Assembly: GCA_036389375.1 (NCBI GenBank)
Contig: DASVQA010000148.1
Location: 1 to 43,331 of the forward strand
Length of the DNA: 43,331 nt
Origin: QHXQ01 sp036389375
GTDB taxonomy: Bacteria; Acidobacteriota; Blastocatellia; Pyrinomonadales; Pyrinomonadaceae
Direction: 5' to 3'
Part shown: positions 8,911 through 16,819 of the stretch, piece by piece
How positions within the stretch are numbered: the first letter of the stretch is position 1
Layout: each line of letters opens with the position of its first letter
Made by a program: the position numbers and the translations under genes
The notes under the pieces: model-generated
Told to the model about the DNA's origin: nothing
Databases searched by the model: none
What the model saw: the letters and a program-made list of their open reading frames with translations, nothing else

Positions 8911-8928
8911 CGGGCAAAGGCAGGCCGG

Positions 8929-8954
8929 TAGGCGGTTAAATTAGGCGGTTAAAT
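8929..8954 (+). repeat. Tandem duplication of a 13-base unit
   Basis: TAGGCGGTTAAAT occurs twice with no spacer (8929-8941 and 8942-8954), just after the stop of the preceding gene and before the terminator hairpin. It could be a slippage product or a paired protein-binding site; nothing else distinguishes these. Confidence 0.75.
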
Positions 8955-8959
8955 AAAGC

Positions 8960-9027
8960 GGGCCGCCGGTTGGGCACGCCAGCGTGGCAGCGGACGCGGG
9001 CGCAAGCAACCGGCGGCCCCTCTGTTT
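8960..9027 (+). terminator. Terminator-like hairpin after the exported-protein cluster
   Basis: Perfect 13-bp arms (8960-8972 and 9007-9019) enclose 34 bases that can themselves form a small GCCA/TGGC hairpin. A short pyrimidine-rich stretch (CTCTGTTT) follows. It separates the exported-protein cluster from the pilus-type operon. The long loop makes it less certain than a compact terminator. Confidence 0.6.
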
Positions 9028-9251
9028 GGCTCTAACTGCCCGACCCGGCTAAGACCTGCTGGCAGACAGCTTTTTGCAACCTGACTTGGCGGCGCGCGTG
9101 TAAGGTTTGGCAGGTAGCGAGGCGTCGTTCGTCGGTCGGTTGCGCCGCCTCGCGGCAGGCGCTATGCTTCCCGTCGAGCCTTCGTTTGTACACCCCGACC
9201 GCCGCTACTTACGCAGGGCAGCAGACAGTTTAAGTTGAGACCAGAAGTTAA

Positions 9252-9908
9252 GTGATCGACCAACTCAATCTCGCCAGTCAGCCTTTCCGCAACCGCACGC
9301 TGCCGTGGACGGTCGCCGTCACGCTCTCGCTCGCTTCGGTGTTGGCGCTCATCCTGATCATCAGCGCGGGGCGCGAGGCGCAGGCGCGCGCCGACCGCGT
9401 CGAAACGGACGTGCGCGAGTTGCGACAGCGCGAGCATGACTTGCGCGCGAAGGTGGAAGCCGTCAACGCGACGCTCACGCCCGAACAGCGACTCGTGCTC
9501 GCCGCCGCGCATGAGATCGTGGATCGCAAGAACTTCTCCTGGTCGCGCCTGCTCGCCGATCTGGAAGGCACGCTGCCGGCGACCGTGCGCGTCGCGCGCA
9601 TCGCCGTGCGGGACACGCGGCAGGTCAACGGGCAGACGCGCGCCGAACTCGAACTCACGGTGGTCGGGCGCACGCCCGCCGACATCACACGCATGATCGG
9701 CGAGATGGCGCGCGCCGGCATCTTCTCGGCCAATCTGTTGACGCAGCAGCCGCGCACCGCCAAGGGCGAGCCGGGCGTCGAAGCGACCCTGCGCGTTTAT
9801 TACACGCCGTCGGCCAGCGGGCCGGTGAAGCCGCAAGCGGAGGAGACGCCGGCCCGCGTCGCCACCGCAACCACGACGAACGCGCGCGGCGCAGGGGAGA
9901 CGCCATGA
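9252..9908 (+). CDS. pilN: PilN-like type IV pilus assembly protein
   Basis: The product is 218 aa and starts at GTG. PilN is a bitopic inner-membrane protein that, with PilO and PilP, links the pilus motor to the outer-membrane secretin. The N-terminus MIDQLNLASQPFRNR is the classic PilN opening that binds PilM. One membrane helix follows at about 18-37 (VAVTLSLASVLALILII), then a coiled coil at 40-75 and a ferredoxin-like periplasmic domain at about 90-190 (WSRLLADLEGTLPATVRVARI; LELTVVGRTPADITRMIGEM). The C-terminal tail is Thr/Ala-rich. Its stop overlaps the start of the next gene (ATGA). No pilM or secretin gene is adjacent, so partners must be elsewhere. Confidence 0.85.
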   Translation: MIDQLNLASQPFRNRTLPWTVAVTLSLASVLALILIISAGREAQARADRVETDVRELRQREHDLRAKVEAVNATLTPEQRLVLAAAHEIVDRKNFSWSRLLADLEGTLPATVRVARIAVRDTRQVNGQTRAELELTVVGRTPADITRMIGEMARAGIFSANLLTQQPRTAKGEPGVEATLRVYYTPSASGPVKPQAEETPARVATATTTNARGAGETP

Positions 9909-10714
9909 AGCCGCAACGCGTCGCCCACGACGAACCACACACAACCGACGCGCAGCAGACTCTGCGCACGCGCCTGATCACCATACGCAGCACGCGCCGC
10001 ACGGGCGCGCTCGGCGTCCCTGAGATCATCGCGCTCGCCGCCGCCGCGCTGCTCCTGCTCGTCGCGCTCGCCGCCTATTCGTTCTACCTCGTCCCGCAGC
10101 GCAACCGGCTCGCCGCGCTCGGTCAGGAGCGCGAACGGCTGGAGCGCAGTCTGCACGACGCGACGCAGGTTGAGCAGACGCACAAGGACAAGAACGCCAT
10201 CGTGGCCGACATCGTCCAGAGCCTTGACCGCTTTGAGACGGGCACGCTCGCCGAGCGCGATGCAAGCAGCACAGGGATCATCGAAGAGTTGAACCAGAAG
10301 ACCGCGCGCAACGCGCTCGCGCGCGCACAGTTCTCCTTCACGCATCAACAGGAGTTGACCGCCGAGCAGTTGCAACAGCAACAGCAGCGCCTGCTGACGG
10401 GCGGCACGAGCGAGACGGCGGCGCGCGGCCAGCGCCGCCAGAGCGTCTTTCCCGGCATTGACATCAGCCTGACGGTCGAAGGCTCTTACGCAAACGTCCG
10501 CCATTTCATCCACGACGTAGAAGCGAGCCGCCGCTTCATCGTCATTGACAGTGTCGAACTCGAAAGCGTGACGGACGCGAGCGCGACGCGCACCGCCGAG
10601 AGCAACGTCGGGCGCAACCAACTCGTCAGCCTGCGCCTCGACCTCTCGGCCTACTTCCGGCGCGCCGCCGCCCAGTTGGGCGGCCCAACGACGAGCGACG
10701 GCACATCACGATAA
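9905..10714 (+). CDS. pilO: PilO-like type IV pilus assembly protein
   Basis: The product is 269 aa. PilO pairs with PilN in the inner-membrane alignment complex of type IV pili or related secretion machines. A cytoplasmic N-terminus of about 40 residues leads to one membrane helix (about 41-60, IIALAAAALLLLVALAAYSF). A long coiled coil follows (about 62-140, NRLAALGQERERLERSL onward, partly Gln-rich), then a ferredoxin-like domain (about 180-255: ISLTVEGSYANVRHFIHDVEAS, FIVIDSVELES, LRLDLSAYFR). The last part is the usual PilO C-terminal pattern. The insertion with QQLQQQQQRLLTGGTSE at about 155-170 is unusual and looks like a flexible linker. It is translationally coupled to the PilN-like gene. 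Confidence 0.85.
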   Translation: MKPQRVAHDEPHTTDAQQTLRTRLITIRSTRRTGALGVPEIIALAAAALLLLVALAAYSFYLVPQRNRLAALGQERERLERSLHDATQVEQTHKDKNAIVADIVQSLDRFETGTLAERDASSTGIIEELNQKTARNALARAQFSFTHQQELTAEQLQQQQQRLLTGGTSETAARGQRRQSVFPGIDISLTVEGSYANVRHFIHDVEASRRFIVIDSVELESVTDASATRTAESNVGRNQLVSLRLDLSAYFRRAAAQLGGPTTSDGTSR

Positions 10715-10747
10715 GCTGCGGCGAGCGGCGGAGGCGTTAAAGCTGCC

Positions 10748-11668
10748 ATGCGTTTATTTGAAGGCAAGACTCCACAGGAGCGTTACAAGATCATCGCCGC
10801 CCTCGTGCTCGGCGCAGTCGCCCTGCTCTTTCTGGCCCGCATGATGTTTGGCTCGTCCAGCCCGACGCCTGCGCGCAACACCAACGCGCGCGGCGGTCGT
10901 GCGACCGCGACCGGCCCGGCGCAGTCCGTTCAACCGGCGGCGGACAACATCCCGGATATTAGTTTGATCCCGGAAATTCGGCAGACGGCGTTCGACGGCA
11001 CAGAGGGCGGGCGCAACATCTTTGCGTTCTACGAACCACCGGTCAAGAAAGTGATCGATCCGGCGACCATCGCCACGCCGACGCCGACGCCAACACCGCC
11101 GCCACCCTTGCTGCTCGCAACGCTTGCGCCGACCAACGTCTACGCGCAATCGGGCGATTTCACCCTCGCCGTCACAGGCGACAAGTTTACGCCGCAGACG
11201 CGCATCTACATTGACAGTCAGGAAGTGCCGACCACGTTTGCGAACGCGCAGCAACTCACGGCGAACGTGCCCGCGATGCTTATCAGCGCGCCCGGCACAC
11301 GCACCGTCATCGCGCGCACGCCCGATGGTCAACTCTACTCGAATCCAATGCCGCTCAATGTCGGCGACCCGCCCAAGCCGCAGTACACTTATATTGGGCT
11401 GCTCGGCGGTGCGCGCTACAACGACAAAGCGATGCTCAAGTCGCAGTCGAACGAGGTAGTCACCGTGCAGCGCGGCGACGTGGTCGGCGGTCGCTTCCGC
11501 GTCACCAGCATCTCCGAGCGCGCGGTTGATTTCACAGACACGCAACTAAAGATTAAGCACACGCTGCCTTACGTCGAGATGCGGACGGGCGGCCCCGGCG
11601 GCCCACGCCCATATATTCCGCAACCGCCGCCCCGTTCAGGCGATGATGATGATGAGCCAGAGCCATAA
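10748..11668 (+). CDS. PilP/GspC-like protein with an IPT-type domain
   Basis: The product is 306 aa. An N-terminal membrane helix (about 17-35, IIAALVLGAVALLFLARMMFG) is followed by a disordered linker. A stretch similar to the PilP entry (about 90-105, GGRNIFAFYEPPVKKV) comes next, then a TPTPTPTPPPP spacer. An IPT/TIG-like Ig domain occupies about 120-215 (ATLAPTNVYAQSGDFTLAVTGDKF, TRTVIARTPDGQLYSN). The C-terminal part (about 215-280) matches the PilP/GspC homology region (YTYIGLLGG, EVVTVQRGDVVGGRFRVTSISERAVDFTD). Position after PilN and PilO supports a PilP role: bridging the inner-membrane complex and the secretin. The inserted IPT domain is not part of usual PilP. The Asp/Glu-rich tail ends inside the next gene's start. 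Confidence 0.75.
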   Translation: MRLFEGKTPQERYKIIAALVLGAVALLFLARMMFGSSSPTPARNTNARGGRATATGPAQSVQPAADNIPDISLIPEIRQTAFDGTEGGRNIFAFYEPPVKKVIDPATIATPTPTPTPPPPLLLATLAPTNVYAQSGDFTLAVTGDKFTPQTRIYIDSQEVPTTFANAQQLTANVPAMLISAPGTRTVIARTPDGQLYSNPMPLNVGDPPKPQYTYIGLLGGARYNDKAMLKSQSNEVVTVQRGDVVGGRFRVTSISERAVDFTDTQLKIKHTLPYVEMRTGGPGGPRPYIPQPPPRSGDDDDEPEP

Positions 11669-12293
11669 CCCACCCGCAGCCCACGCACGGCGGCCACGCG
11701 AGCGCGGCTACACGCTCGTGGCGCTGCTCGCCTTGATGACGATCCTCGCCATCGTGGCGATGAGCGCCGCCCCCTCTCTGCGCCAGCAGATAGAGCGCGA
11801 ACGTGAAAAAGAGGCCATCGCGCGCGGCGAAGAGGTCGCCGAAGCAATCGTGCTCTACACGCGGCTCAAGGGCGCGCCGCCCACCGAGATGCAACAGTTG
11901 CTGGACGGCGTGGACGTAGGCATCAAAAAGGTGCATATTCTGCGGCCGAGCGCCGCCATCGATCCACTCTCGAAGTCGGGCGAGTGGAAACTCGTGCATC
12001 CAACCGATAAAGTGGTCGGCGAATTTCAAGACCACGTGATGGAGTACACGAACGGCGTGATCCCCGACACCCGCGAGCCGTTCTTCAAACAGTTCACCCG
12101 GCAGATCACCGGCCTCTCCAATCTGAATAAAGATAAAGAGACCGACAAAGGCGAGTGCGGCGAAGATAGTGAATCAAACTCTTCGGGCGGCCCCTTCATC
12201 GGCGTCGTCAGCCGCAATCGTTGTCCTTCAGTCATGACCTTCTACGGCATTGAGCGCCACGACCTCTGGGTCTTCACGCCGCTCTTTCGTTAA
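11643..12293 (+). CDS. Type II/IV pseudopilin
   Basis: The product is about 216 aa. A short leader ends in RPRERG and is followed by YTLVALLALMTILAIVAMSAAPS, a prepilin cleavage site plus a hydrophobic assembly helix. The next amphipathic stretch RQQIEREREKEAIARGEEVAEAI is typical of GspG/GspK-related pseudopilins. Position +5 of the mature protein is Ala rather than Glu, as in tip (GspK-like) minor pseudopilins, and +1 is Tyr rather than Phe. The C-terminal domain is specific and has a Cys pair (GECGED, NRCPS). Four consecutive in-frame ATGs (11643, 11646, 11649, 11652) make the exact start ambiguous; AGG at 11638 suits the third or fourth. It overlaps the upstream gene by up to 26 bases. 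Confidence 0.82.
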   Translation: MMMMSQSHNPPAAHARRPRERGYTLVALLALMTILAIVAMSAAPSLRQQIEREREKEAIARGEEVAEAIVLYTRLKGAPPTEMQQLLDGVDVGIKKVHILRPSAAIDPLSKSGEWKLVHPTDKVVGEFQDHVMEYTNGVIPDTREPFFKQFTRQITGLSNLNKDKETDKGECGEDSESNSSGGPFIGVVSRNRCPSVMTFYGIERHDLWVFTPLFR

Positions 12294-12355
12294 GCCTTAC
12301 AACCCGTCACTCAAGCTGATAAAACTTACACGCACACGTGCCAGCGTGCGCGCAC

Positions 12356-12416
12356 GTGCGCATGATCTTGCGTCGCTCGACAAGCGGCATGCGTGATCAT
12401 GCGCGCAAATTTTTTT
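12356..12416 (+). terminator. Rho-independent terminator of the pil-type operon
   Basis: A stem of about 12 bp (arms 12356-12367 and 12395-12406, one G-T pair) encloses a small CGCT/AGCG inner hairpin. AAA and then seven T residues (12410-12416) follow at once. It is a textbook intrinsic terminator 62 bases after the pseudopilin stop. Confidence 0.85.
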
Positions 12417-12437
12417 GATCGTGAGTGAATTAAGTTA

Positions 12438-12466
12438 TTGACATCTGATCGCTTTATGTTTATAAG
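12438..12466 (+). promoter_or_regulatory. Near-consensus sigma-70 promoter for the KGGSK-repeat protein
   Basis: TTGACA (12438-12443), a 17-base spacer and TATAAG (12461-12466) form the best vegetative promoter in the window. The local DNA is AT-rich compared with its surroundings. Transcription would start near 12473, leaving a leader of about 100 bases before the ATG at 12574. Confidence 0.8.
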
Positions 12467-12573
12467 TCCAACATGTTGTGCGCCGTTTACACTAGGCCAC
12501 AAGAGAAACATCAACACAGTATCTTGTGGTCGTAACCAGACCAACTCAGAAAGAAAAGGAGCAACGAAGACTT

Positions 12574-12693
12574 ATGGCAACAAAGAAAGCAGGTGGTTCC
12601 AAAAAGGGTGGTTCCAAGAAGGGTGGCGGCGGCGGTTCCAAGGGCGGTTCCAAAAAGGGCGGCTCGAAGAAGGGCGGCTCGAAGAAGAGATAG
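12574..12693 (+). CDS. Small Lys/Gly/Ser-repeat basic protein
   Basis: This 39-aa ORF reads MATKKAGGSKKGGSKKG, then GGGGSKGGS and three further KKGGS-type units ending in KKR. Composition is 13 Lys, 1 Arg, 15 Gly and 6 Ser, with no acidic or aromatic residue. It is framed by its own strong promoter, AAGGAG 12 bases before the ATG and a stop at 12691-12693. Other frames through the same bases give Arg-rich or Trp-rich nonsense, and codons vary (GGT/GGC, AAA/AAG, TCC/TCG) while the amino acids repeat, which favours this frame as the one under selection. Such a protein should be disordered and bind polyanions (DNA, RNA or polyphosphate), like small Lys-rich histone-like tails. That role is inference. 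Confidence 0.72.
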   Translation: MATKKAGGSKKGGSKKGGGGGSKGGSKKGGSKKGGSKKR

Positions 12694-12875
12694 CAACGTC
12701 CTCAGCCGAGGATTCGACTCAACCTTCCCAGGCGCACACAAACTTCTGCGGTCTCGACAGACCATCAAGCGGACGGCGATTGCTGCAACAGCGCGCCGTC
12801 CAAATTTTTTCTGCTGTCAGGGGCAAGCGATTAGCTTCTGAGCTTTAGCCAACAGCTAAGCCGTCATCGCATCGC

Positions 12876-13337
12876 ATGCTGCGCGTCACACTCGTCGAGC
12901 CTGAGATACCGCCGAACACGGGCAACGTCGCGCGTCTGTGTGCGGCGACGCGCACGCCGTTGCACATCGTCGGCGTGACGGGCTTTAGGTTGGACGAGCG
13001 CGCAGTCAGGCGCGCTGGGCTGGATTATTGGCCGGAAGTGGAACTGCACCGCCACCGCGATCTCGCCGCGTTACGCGCAGCGCTCACGGGCGCGCGCTTC
13101 GTCTATCTCTCTACCAAAGCTACGCGCGCCTATACGGATTGGCGCTTTACTGCTAACGACTGCCTCGTCTTCGGCCGCGAAACGCGCGGCTTGCCTGAAG
13201 ACCTGCTGCGGGCCAACTGGCCCAACTGCGTGACCATTCCGATGCTGAATACGCGTGTGCGCAGCCTCAATCTCGCCACTGCGGTCGCCATCGTGCTCTA
13301 CGAAGCCCTGCGTCAGACAAACGCGTTCCAACTTTAA
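12876..13337 (+). CDS. trmL: tRNA (cytidine(34)-2'-O)-methyltransferase
   Basis: TrmL (YibK) 2'-O-methylates the wobble base of tRNA-Leu isoacceptors using S-adenosylmethionine. The 153-aa protein is the usual length for this single-domain SPOUT enzyme. Visible family motifs are the N-terminal VTLVEPEIPPNTGNVARLCAAT, the middle LVFGRETRGLPEDLL and the C-terminal IPMLNTRVRSLNLATAVAIVLYEA, which form the trefoil knot that binds the cofactor. The last motif usually reads RSLNLS; here it is RSLNLA. No Shine-Dalgarno is seen before the ATG. It is followed about 100 bases later by typA on the same strand; the two may share a transcript. Confidence 0.93.
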   Translation: MLRVTLVEPEIPPNTGNVARLCAATRTPLHIVGVTGFRLDERAVRRAGLDYWPEVELHRHRDLAALRAALTGARFVYLSTKATRAYTDWRFTANDCLVFGRETRGLPEDLLRANWPNCVTIPMLNTRVRSLNLATAVAIVLYEALRQTNAFQL

Positions 13338-13434
13338 GCGCACGCGCACGGGCACAAACGGCGGCCCGCGTGTTATGATTCTCGTTTTCGCACCGGTGCA
13401 GAAAACGCGCTGGTCTGTGCTATGGAGAGTCATT

Positions 13435-15252
13435 ATGGCTGAAGAGAGACAGGACATTCGCAATATCGCAATTATTGCGCACGTAGATCACGGCAAGACG
13501 ACGCTGGTGGATGCCATGCTGAAGCAGGCGGGCACATTCGGCGCGCACGAGCATGTGCGCGAACGCGTCATGGATTCGATGGACTTGGAGCGCGAGCGCG
13601 GCATCACGATCATGGCCAAGAACGCAGCGGTGCGTTACGGCGACGTGAAGATCAACATCTTGGACACGCCGGGCCACGCCGATTTCGGTGGCGAGGTCGA
13701 GCGCGTGCTGAAGATGGTGGATGGCGTGATGCTGTTGGTGGATGCGGCCGAAGGTTGCCTGCCGCAGACGCGCTTCGTCTTGCGCAAGGCGCTCGAAGCG
13801 CGTCTGCCCGCCATCGCCGTCGTCAATAAAATTGACCGGCAGGACGCGCGGCCCGAAGAGGTCGTCAACGAAATCTACGAGTTGTTCATTGATCTGGACG
13901 CGACCGACGAGCAGATCGAATTTCCGATTCTCTACGCCATCTCACGCGAGGGCGTCGCCAAGCGGGATTTAGCGGACGAGGCGGTCAACCTGCGCCCGCT
14001 CTTTGATCAGATCGTTAAGACGATCCCCGCCCCGAAGGCGCAGCGCGATGATGCACTGCAACTGCTGGTGGCGAATCTCGACTACAACGAATACATCGGT
14101 CGCCTCGCCATCGGGCGCATCTTCTCTGGCGAACTCGCGGTTGGCGACACGGTTGCGGTTGCGAAGCGCGACGGCACGCTACGCAAGGTGCGCGTGTCGC
14201 AACTCTACGTCTTCGAGGGCTTGAAACGTGAAGCGGTGGAGCGCGCGCGCGTGGGCGAGATCGTAGCGCTCGCCGGCATAGACGAGATCGAGATTGGCGA
14301 AAGCATCACGAGTGTCGACAACCCGCGCCCGTTGCCTGTGATCGCGGTGGACGAACCGACCATCTCGATGATCTTCAGCGTCAACAACTCGCCGTTCGCC
14401 GGGCGCGAAGGCAAGTACGTCACGTCGCGCCAATTGCGCGAGCGGTTGGATCGTGAAGTGCTCAGCAACGTGGCGATCCGCGTCGAAGACACGGATTCGC
14501 CGGAGCAGTTCAAGGTATCGGGGCGCGGCGAGTTGCAGCTTGCGATCCTCATCGAGATGATGCGGCGCGAAGGCTACGAGCTACAGGTCTCGAAGCCTGA
14601 AGTGATCACGCAGGTGCGCGACGGCGTAACCTACGAGCCAATTGAGCATGTTGTGGTTGATTGTCCCGAAGAGTTCATCGGCGTCGTGACCGAGGCGATG
14701 GGGCGGCGCAAAGGGCAGATGACGAAGATGGTCAATCACGGCACGGGGCGCGTCCGCCTCGAGTTCGAGACGCCGTCGCGCGGTCTCATCGGCTTTCGCG
14801 GCGAGTTTTTGACGGAGACGAAGGGCACGGGGCTGTTGAACACGATGTTCCTGCGCTGGGGGCCCTGGCAGGGGGCGATGCGAGGGCGCGCGACCGGTTC
14901 GCTCGTCGCCGACCGCGCGGGCGACACCACTACCTATGCGCTCTACAACCTGCAAGAGCGCGGCACGATGTTCGTGCGCCCGACGACGAAGGTTTACGAG
15001 GGCATGATCATCGGCGAGAACGCGCGCGCGGTCGATCTGGACGTGAACGTGGTCAAGGAGAAGAAACTGACGAACATGCGCGCTGCGACCGCCGACGAAG
15101 CGATGCGGCTGATCCCGGTCAAAGAGCAATCGCTTGAGCAGGCGCTCGAATTCATCGCCGACGATGAGTTGGTCGAAGTCACGCCGCAGACGATTCGCCT
15201 GCGCAAGCGCGTGCTGGCCGCGAACATGCGACCGAAGAAGAAGGAGCAGTAA
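13435..15252 (+). CDS. typA: Ribosome-associated GTPase TypA/BipA
   Basis: TypA is a translational GTPase related to EF-G that binds the ribosome and helps large-subunit assembly and growth under stress. The product is 605 aa, normal for the family. The start at 13435 (MAEERQDIRNIAII) is chosen because the G1 loop AHVDHGKTT then lies at residues 15-23; the ORF extends upstream without conserved sequence and overlaps trmL. Further motifs are the RERGITI switch I region, DTPGHADFGGEVERV (G3) and VNKIDRQDARPEEV (G4). The C-terminal domain includes GRGELQLAILIEMMRREGYE and TPSRGLIGFRGEFLTETKGTG, typical of BipA. GGAGAG lies near the start. Confidence 0.96.
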   Translation: MAEERQDIRNIAIIAHVDHGKTTLVDAMLKQAGTFGAHEHVRERVMDSMDLERERGITIMAKNAAVRYGDVKINILDTPGHADFGGEVERVLKMVDGVMLLVDAAEGCLPQTRFVLRKALEARLPAIAVVNKIDRQDARPEEVVNEIYELFIDLDATDEQIEFPILYAISREGVAKRDLADEAVNLRPLFDQIVKTIPAPKAQRDDALQLLVANLDYNEYIGRLAIGRIFSGELAVGDTVAVAKRDGTLRKVRVSQLYVFEGLKREAVERARVGEIVALAGIDEIEIGESITSVDNPRPLPVIAVDEPTISMIFSVNNSPFAGREGKYVTSRQLRERLDREVLSNVAIRVEDTDSPEQFKVSGRGELQLAILIEMMRREGYELQVSKPEVITQVRDGVTYEPIEHVVVDCPEEFIGVVTEAMGRRKGQMTKMVNHGTGRVRLEFETPSRGLIGFRGEFLTETKGTGLLNTMFLRWGPWQGAMRGRATGSLVADRAGDTTTYALYNLQERGTMFVRPTTKVYEGMIIGENARAVDLDVNVVKEKKLTNMRAATADEAMRLIPVKEQSLEQALEFIADDELVEVTPQTIRLRKRVLAANMRPKKKEQ

Positions 15253-15287
15253 GCCTGTCGGCCGCGACTCTGCGCGCGCGCCCGCGC

Positions 15288-16670
15288 CTAGTTCGCGGGC
15301 ATGACCACTTTCTCGCGCGCATGTACCCGCCCGCCTTTGACGACATAGACGATCTTCGTCGTGTTGCGAATGTCTCTGCTTGGATCGGCGCTCAGGATGA
15401 CGAGGTCGGCCACCTTGCCTTTGCTGATCGTGCCGTAGGCTCGCTCGATCCCGATGGCGCGCGCGCCGTTCTGCGTGGCGGCCTTGATGGCGGCGAGCGG
15501 CGCAAGCCCCGCGCGCGTGACGAGCAGTTCCATCTCGGTGTGTATGTTGGGCAGGTCTTGGCGACGCGGCGCTTCCTGCACGTCCGTTCCGACGGTGAGC
15601 GGCACGCCCAACTCATAGGCGCGGCGGGTGACGCCAAAGAGCCATGCGTCCAATGCCTGCGGGTCTTTGATCGTCCGTTCTTTCTCCGCGAGCGCAAGCT
15701 GGCGCGTAACGATGCGGTCGTGGGTGACGAGGACGGTCGCATCGAGGATCGTGCCCTGCCGCTTCATCGCGCGCAACAGCTTCGTGATGGCCGGCGCATC
15801 GGGCGACATGCGCGGCCAATCAATCGTCCGATAGCTGGCCGCTTTTAACTCGCCCGGCATCTTCTCGACCAACTCCCAGACGAAATCAACCGCGTGCGAA
15901 ACCACGTCAACGTGTGCGGCCACCGCATCGCTCGGCTTGCTAGGGAAGATCGTCAGGTGGCTCCACACCTTGAGACCTTGCCGGTGCGCTTCCCGACTGA
16001 GCCGTGCGACGAGCGCGGGCGACAGGTCGGCGTACATCTTGATGCCGGTCGCGCCGGCCGCTTTTGCTTCGGTGATGACCTGCACGATGTTGCTGTCGTC
16101 CGTTACGGCGCGCGCCCAGGGCGCTTGCCCCGCCGGTCGCCCGTGCATCATCAAGCCCACGCGGTCGTCCGAGAACCACGTCGGGCCGGCGAGGACGGCA
16201 GAGAAATATATGCGCGGTTCAGCTACGGACGCGTCGGCGGCGGCGCGCGCCACTTCGGCGAGCTTGATGGCATCGCCCGCCATGTCGCGCGCTGACGTGA
16301 TGCCGCCGTAGAAGGCGAAGCGGCGGCGCAAGGTCTCTTCCGGTTCGCCGCGATTGAGCAGCAGGTGATAATGCGCGTCAATCAGACCGGGCATGACGAA
16401 GTGACCCGGCAGCCGCAACTCGTTTGTGCCTGCGGGCAGGCGCTTGCGGCCTGTGGGGAACAGGTCGACGATGCGCCCGGCCCGGATGAGCACGGTCATG
16501 TCGGGTTTGGGTGGACTGCCCGTGCCGTCAATTACGGTCACGCCGGTCAGCGCAAGCGTGTCGCCCGTCGGCGCGGGCGCTTGCGCTGCTGTCGGCGCAG
16601 ACGCGCGCAGGAGCAGCATGAGCGCGAGACAGAAACAGAGCGAAAGTTTTAGTGCGCGTGAAGTGCCCAT
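15288..16670 (-). CDS. Exported amidohydrolase-family metal hydrolase
   Basis: A 460-aa member of the imidazolonepropionase/prolidase-like branch of the amidohydrolase superfamily; it probably hydrolyses an amide or dipeptide bond outside the cytoplasm. Residues 1-30 are a signal peptide. A composite beta domain follows (TLALTGVTVIDGTGSPPK, RAGRIVDLFP), then the metal-binding HxH (GLIDAHYHLLL, His100 and His102). A likely bridging lysine is in GATGIKMYADL, later histidines are in VWSHLTIFPS and VVSHAVDF, and the catalytic Asp is in PLTVGTDVQEAP. The C-terminal AYGTISKGKVADLVILSADP is the closing strand of the composite domain. It converges with typA. The substrate is not predictable from sequence. 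Confidence 0.9.
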   Translation of the reverse strand: MGTSRALKLSLCFCLALMLLLRASAPTAAQAPAPTGDTLALTGVTVIDGTGSPPKPDMTVLIRAGRIVDLFPTGRKRLPAGTNELRLPGHFVMPGLIDAHYHLLLNRGEPEETLRRRFAFYGGITSARDMAGDAIKLAEVARAAADASVAEPRIYFSAVLAGPTWFSDDRVGLMMHGRPAGQAPWARAVTDDSNIVQVITEAKAAGATGIKMYADLSPALVARLSREAHRQGLKVWSHLTIFPSKPSDAVAAHVDVVSHAVDFVWELVEKMPGELKAASYRTIDWPRMSPDAPAITKLLRAMKRQGTILDATVLVTHDRIVTRQLALAEKERTIKDPQALDAWLFGVTRRAYELGVPLTVGTDVQEAPRRQDLPNIHTEMELLVTRAGLAPLAAIKAATQNGARAIGIERAYGTISKGKVADLVILSADPSRDIRNTTKIVYVVKGGRVHAREKVVMPAN

Positions 16671-16819
16671 AATTTTCGTAGGTGCTGGCCGGACTGTCCT
16701 GCTTAAAGCGCGACCGGAGCGTGCATTATACGTGACGATTGCGGCCCGAGGCGCGTTTCGTTGGTGTGGCGGTGCGGGCGAAAGGTTTCAGGCGCGGCCG
16801 ACAATTTTGCGGGACGCGT

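Noticed and set aside
12438..12848. 136-aa plus-strand ORF over the KGGSK gene
   Set aside because: It starts within the promoter region and reads the repeat in a frame giving KGWFQEGWRRR-type noise; the KGGSK frame has its own ribosome-binding site and stop.
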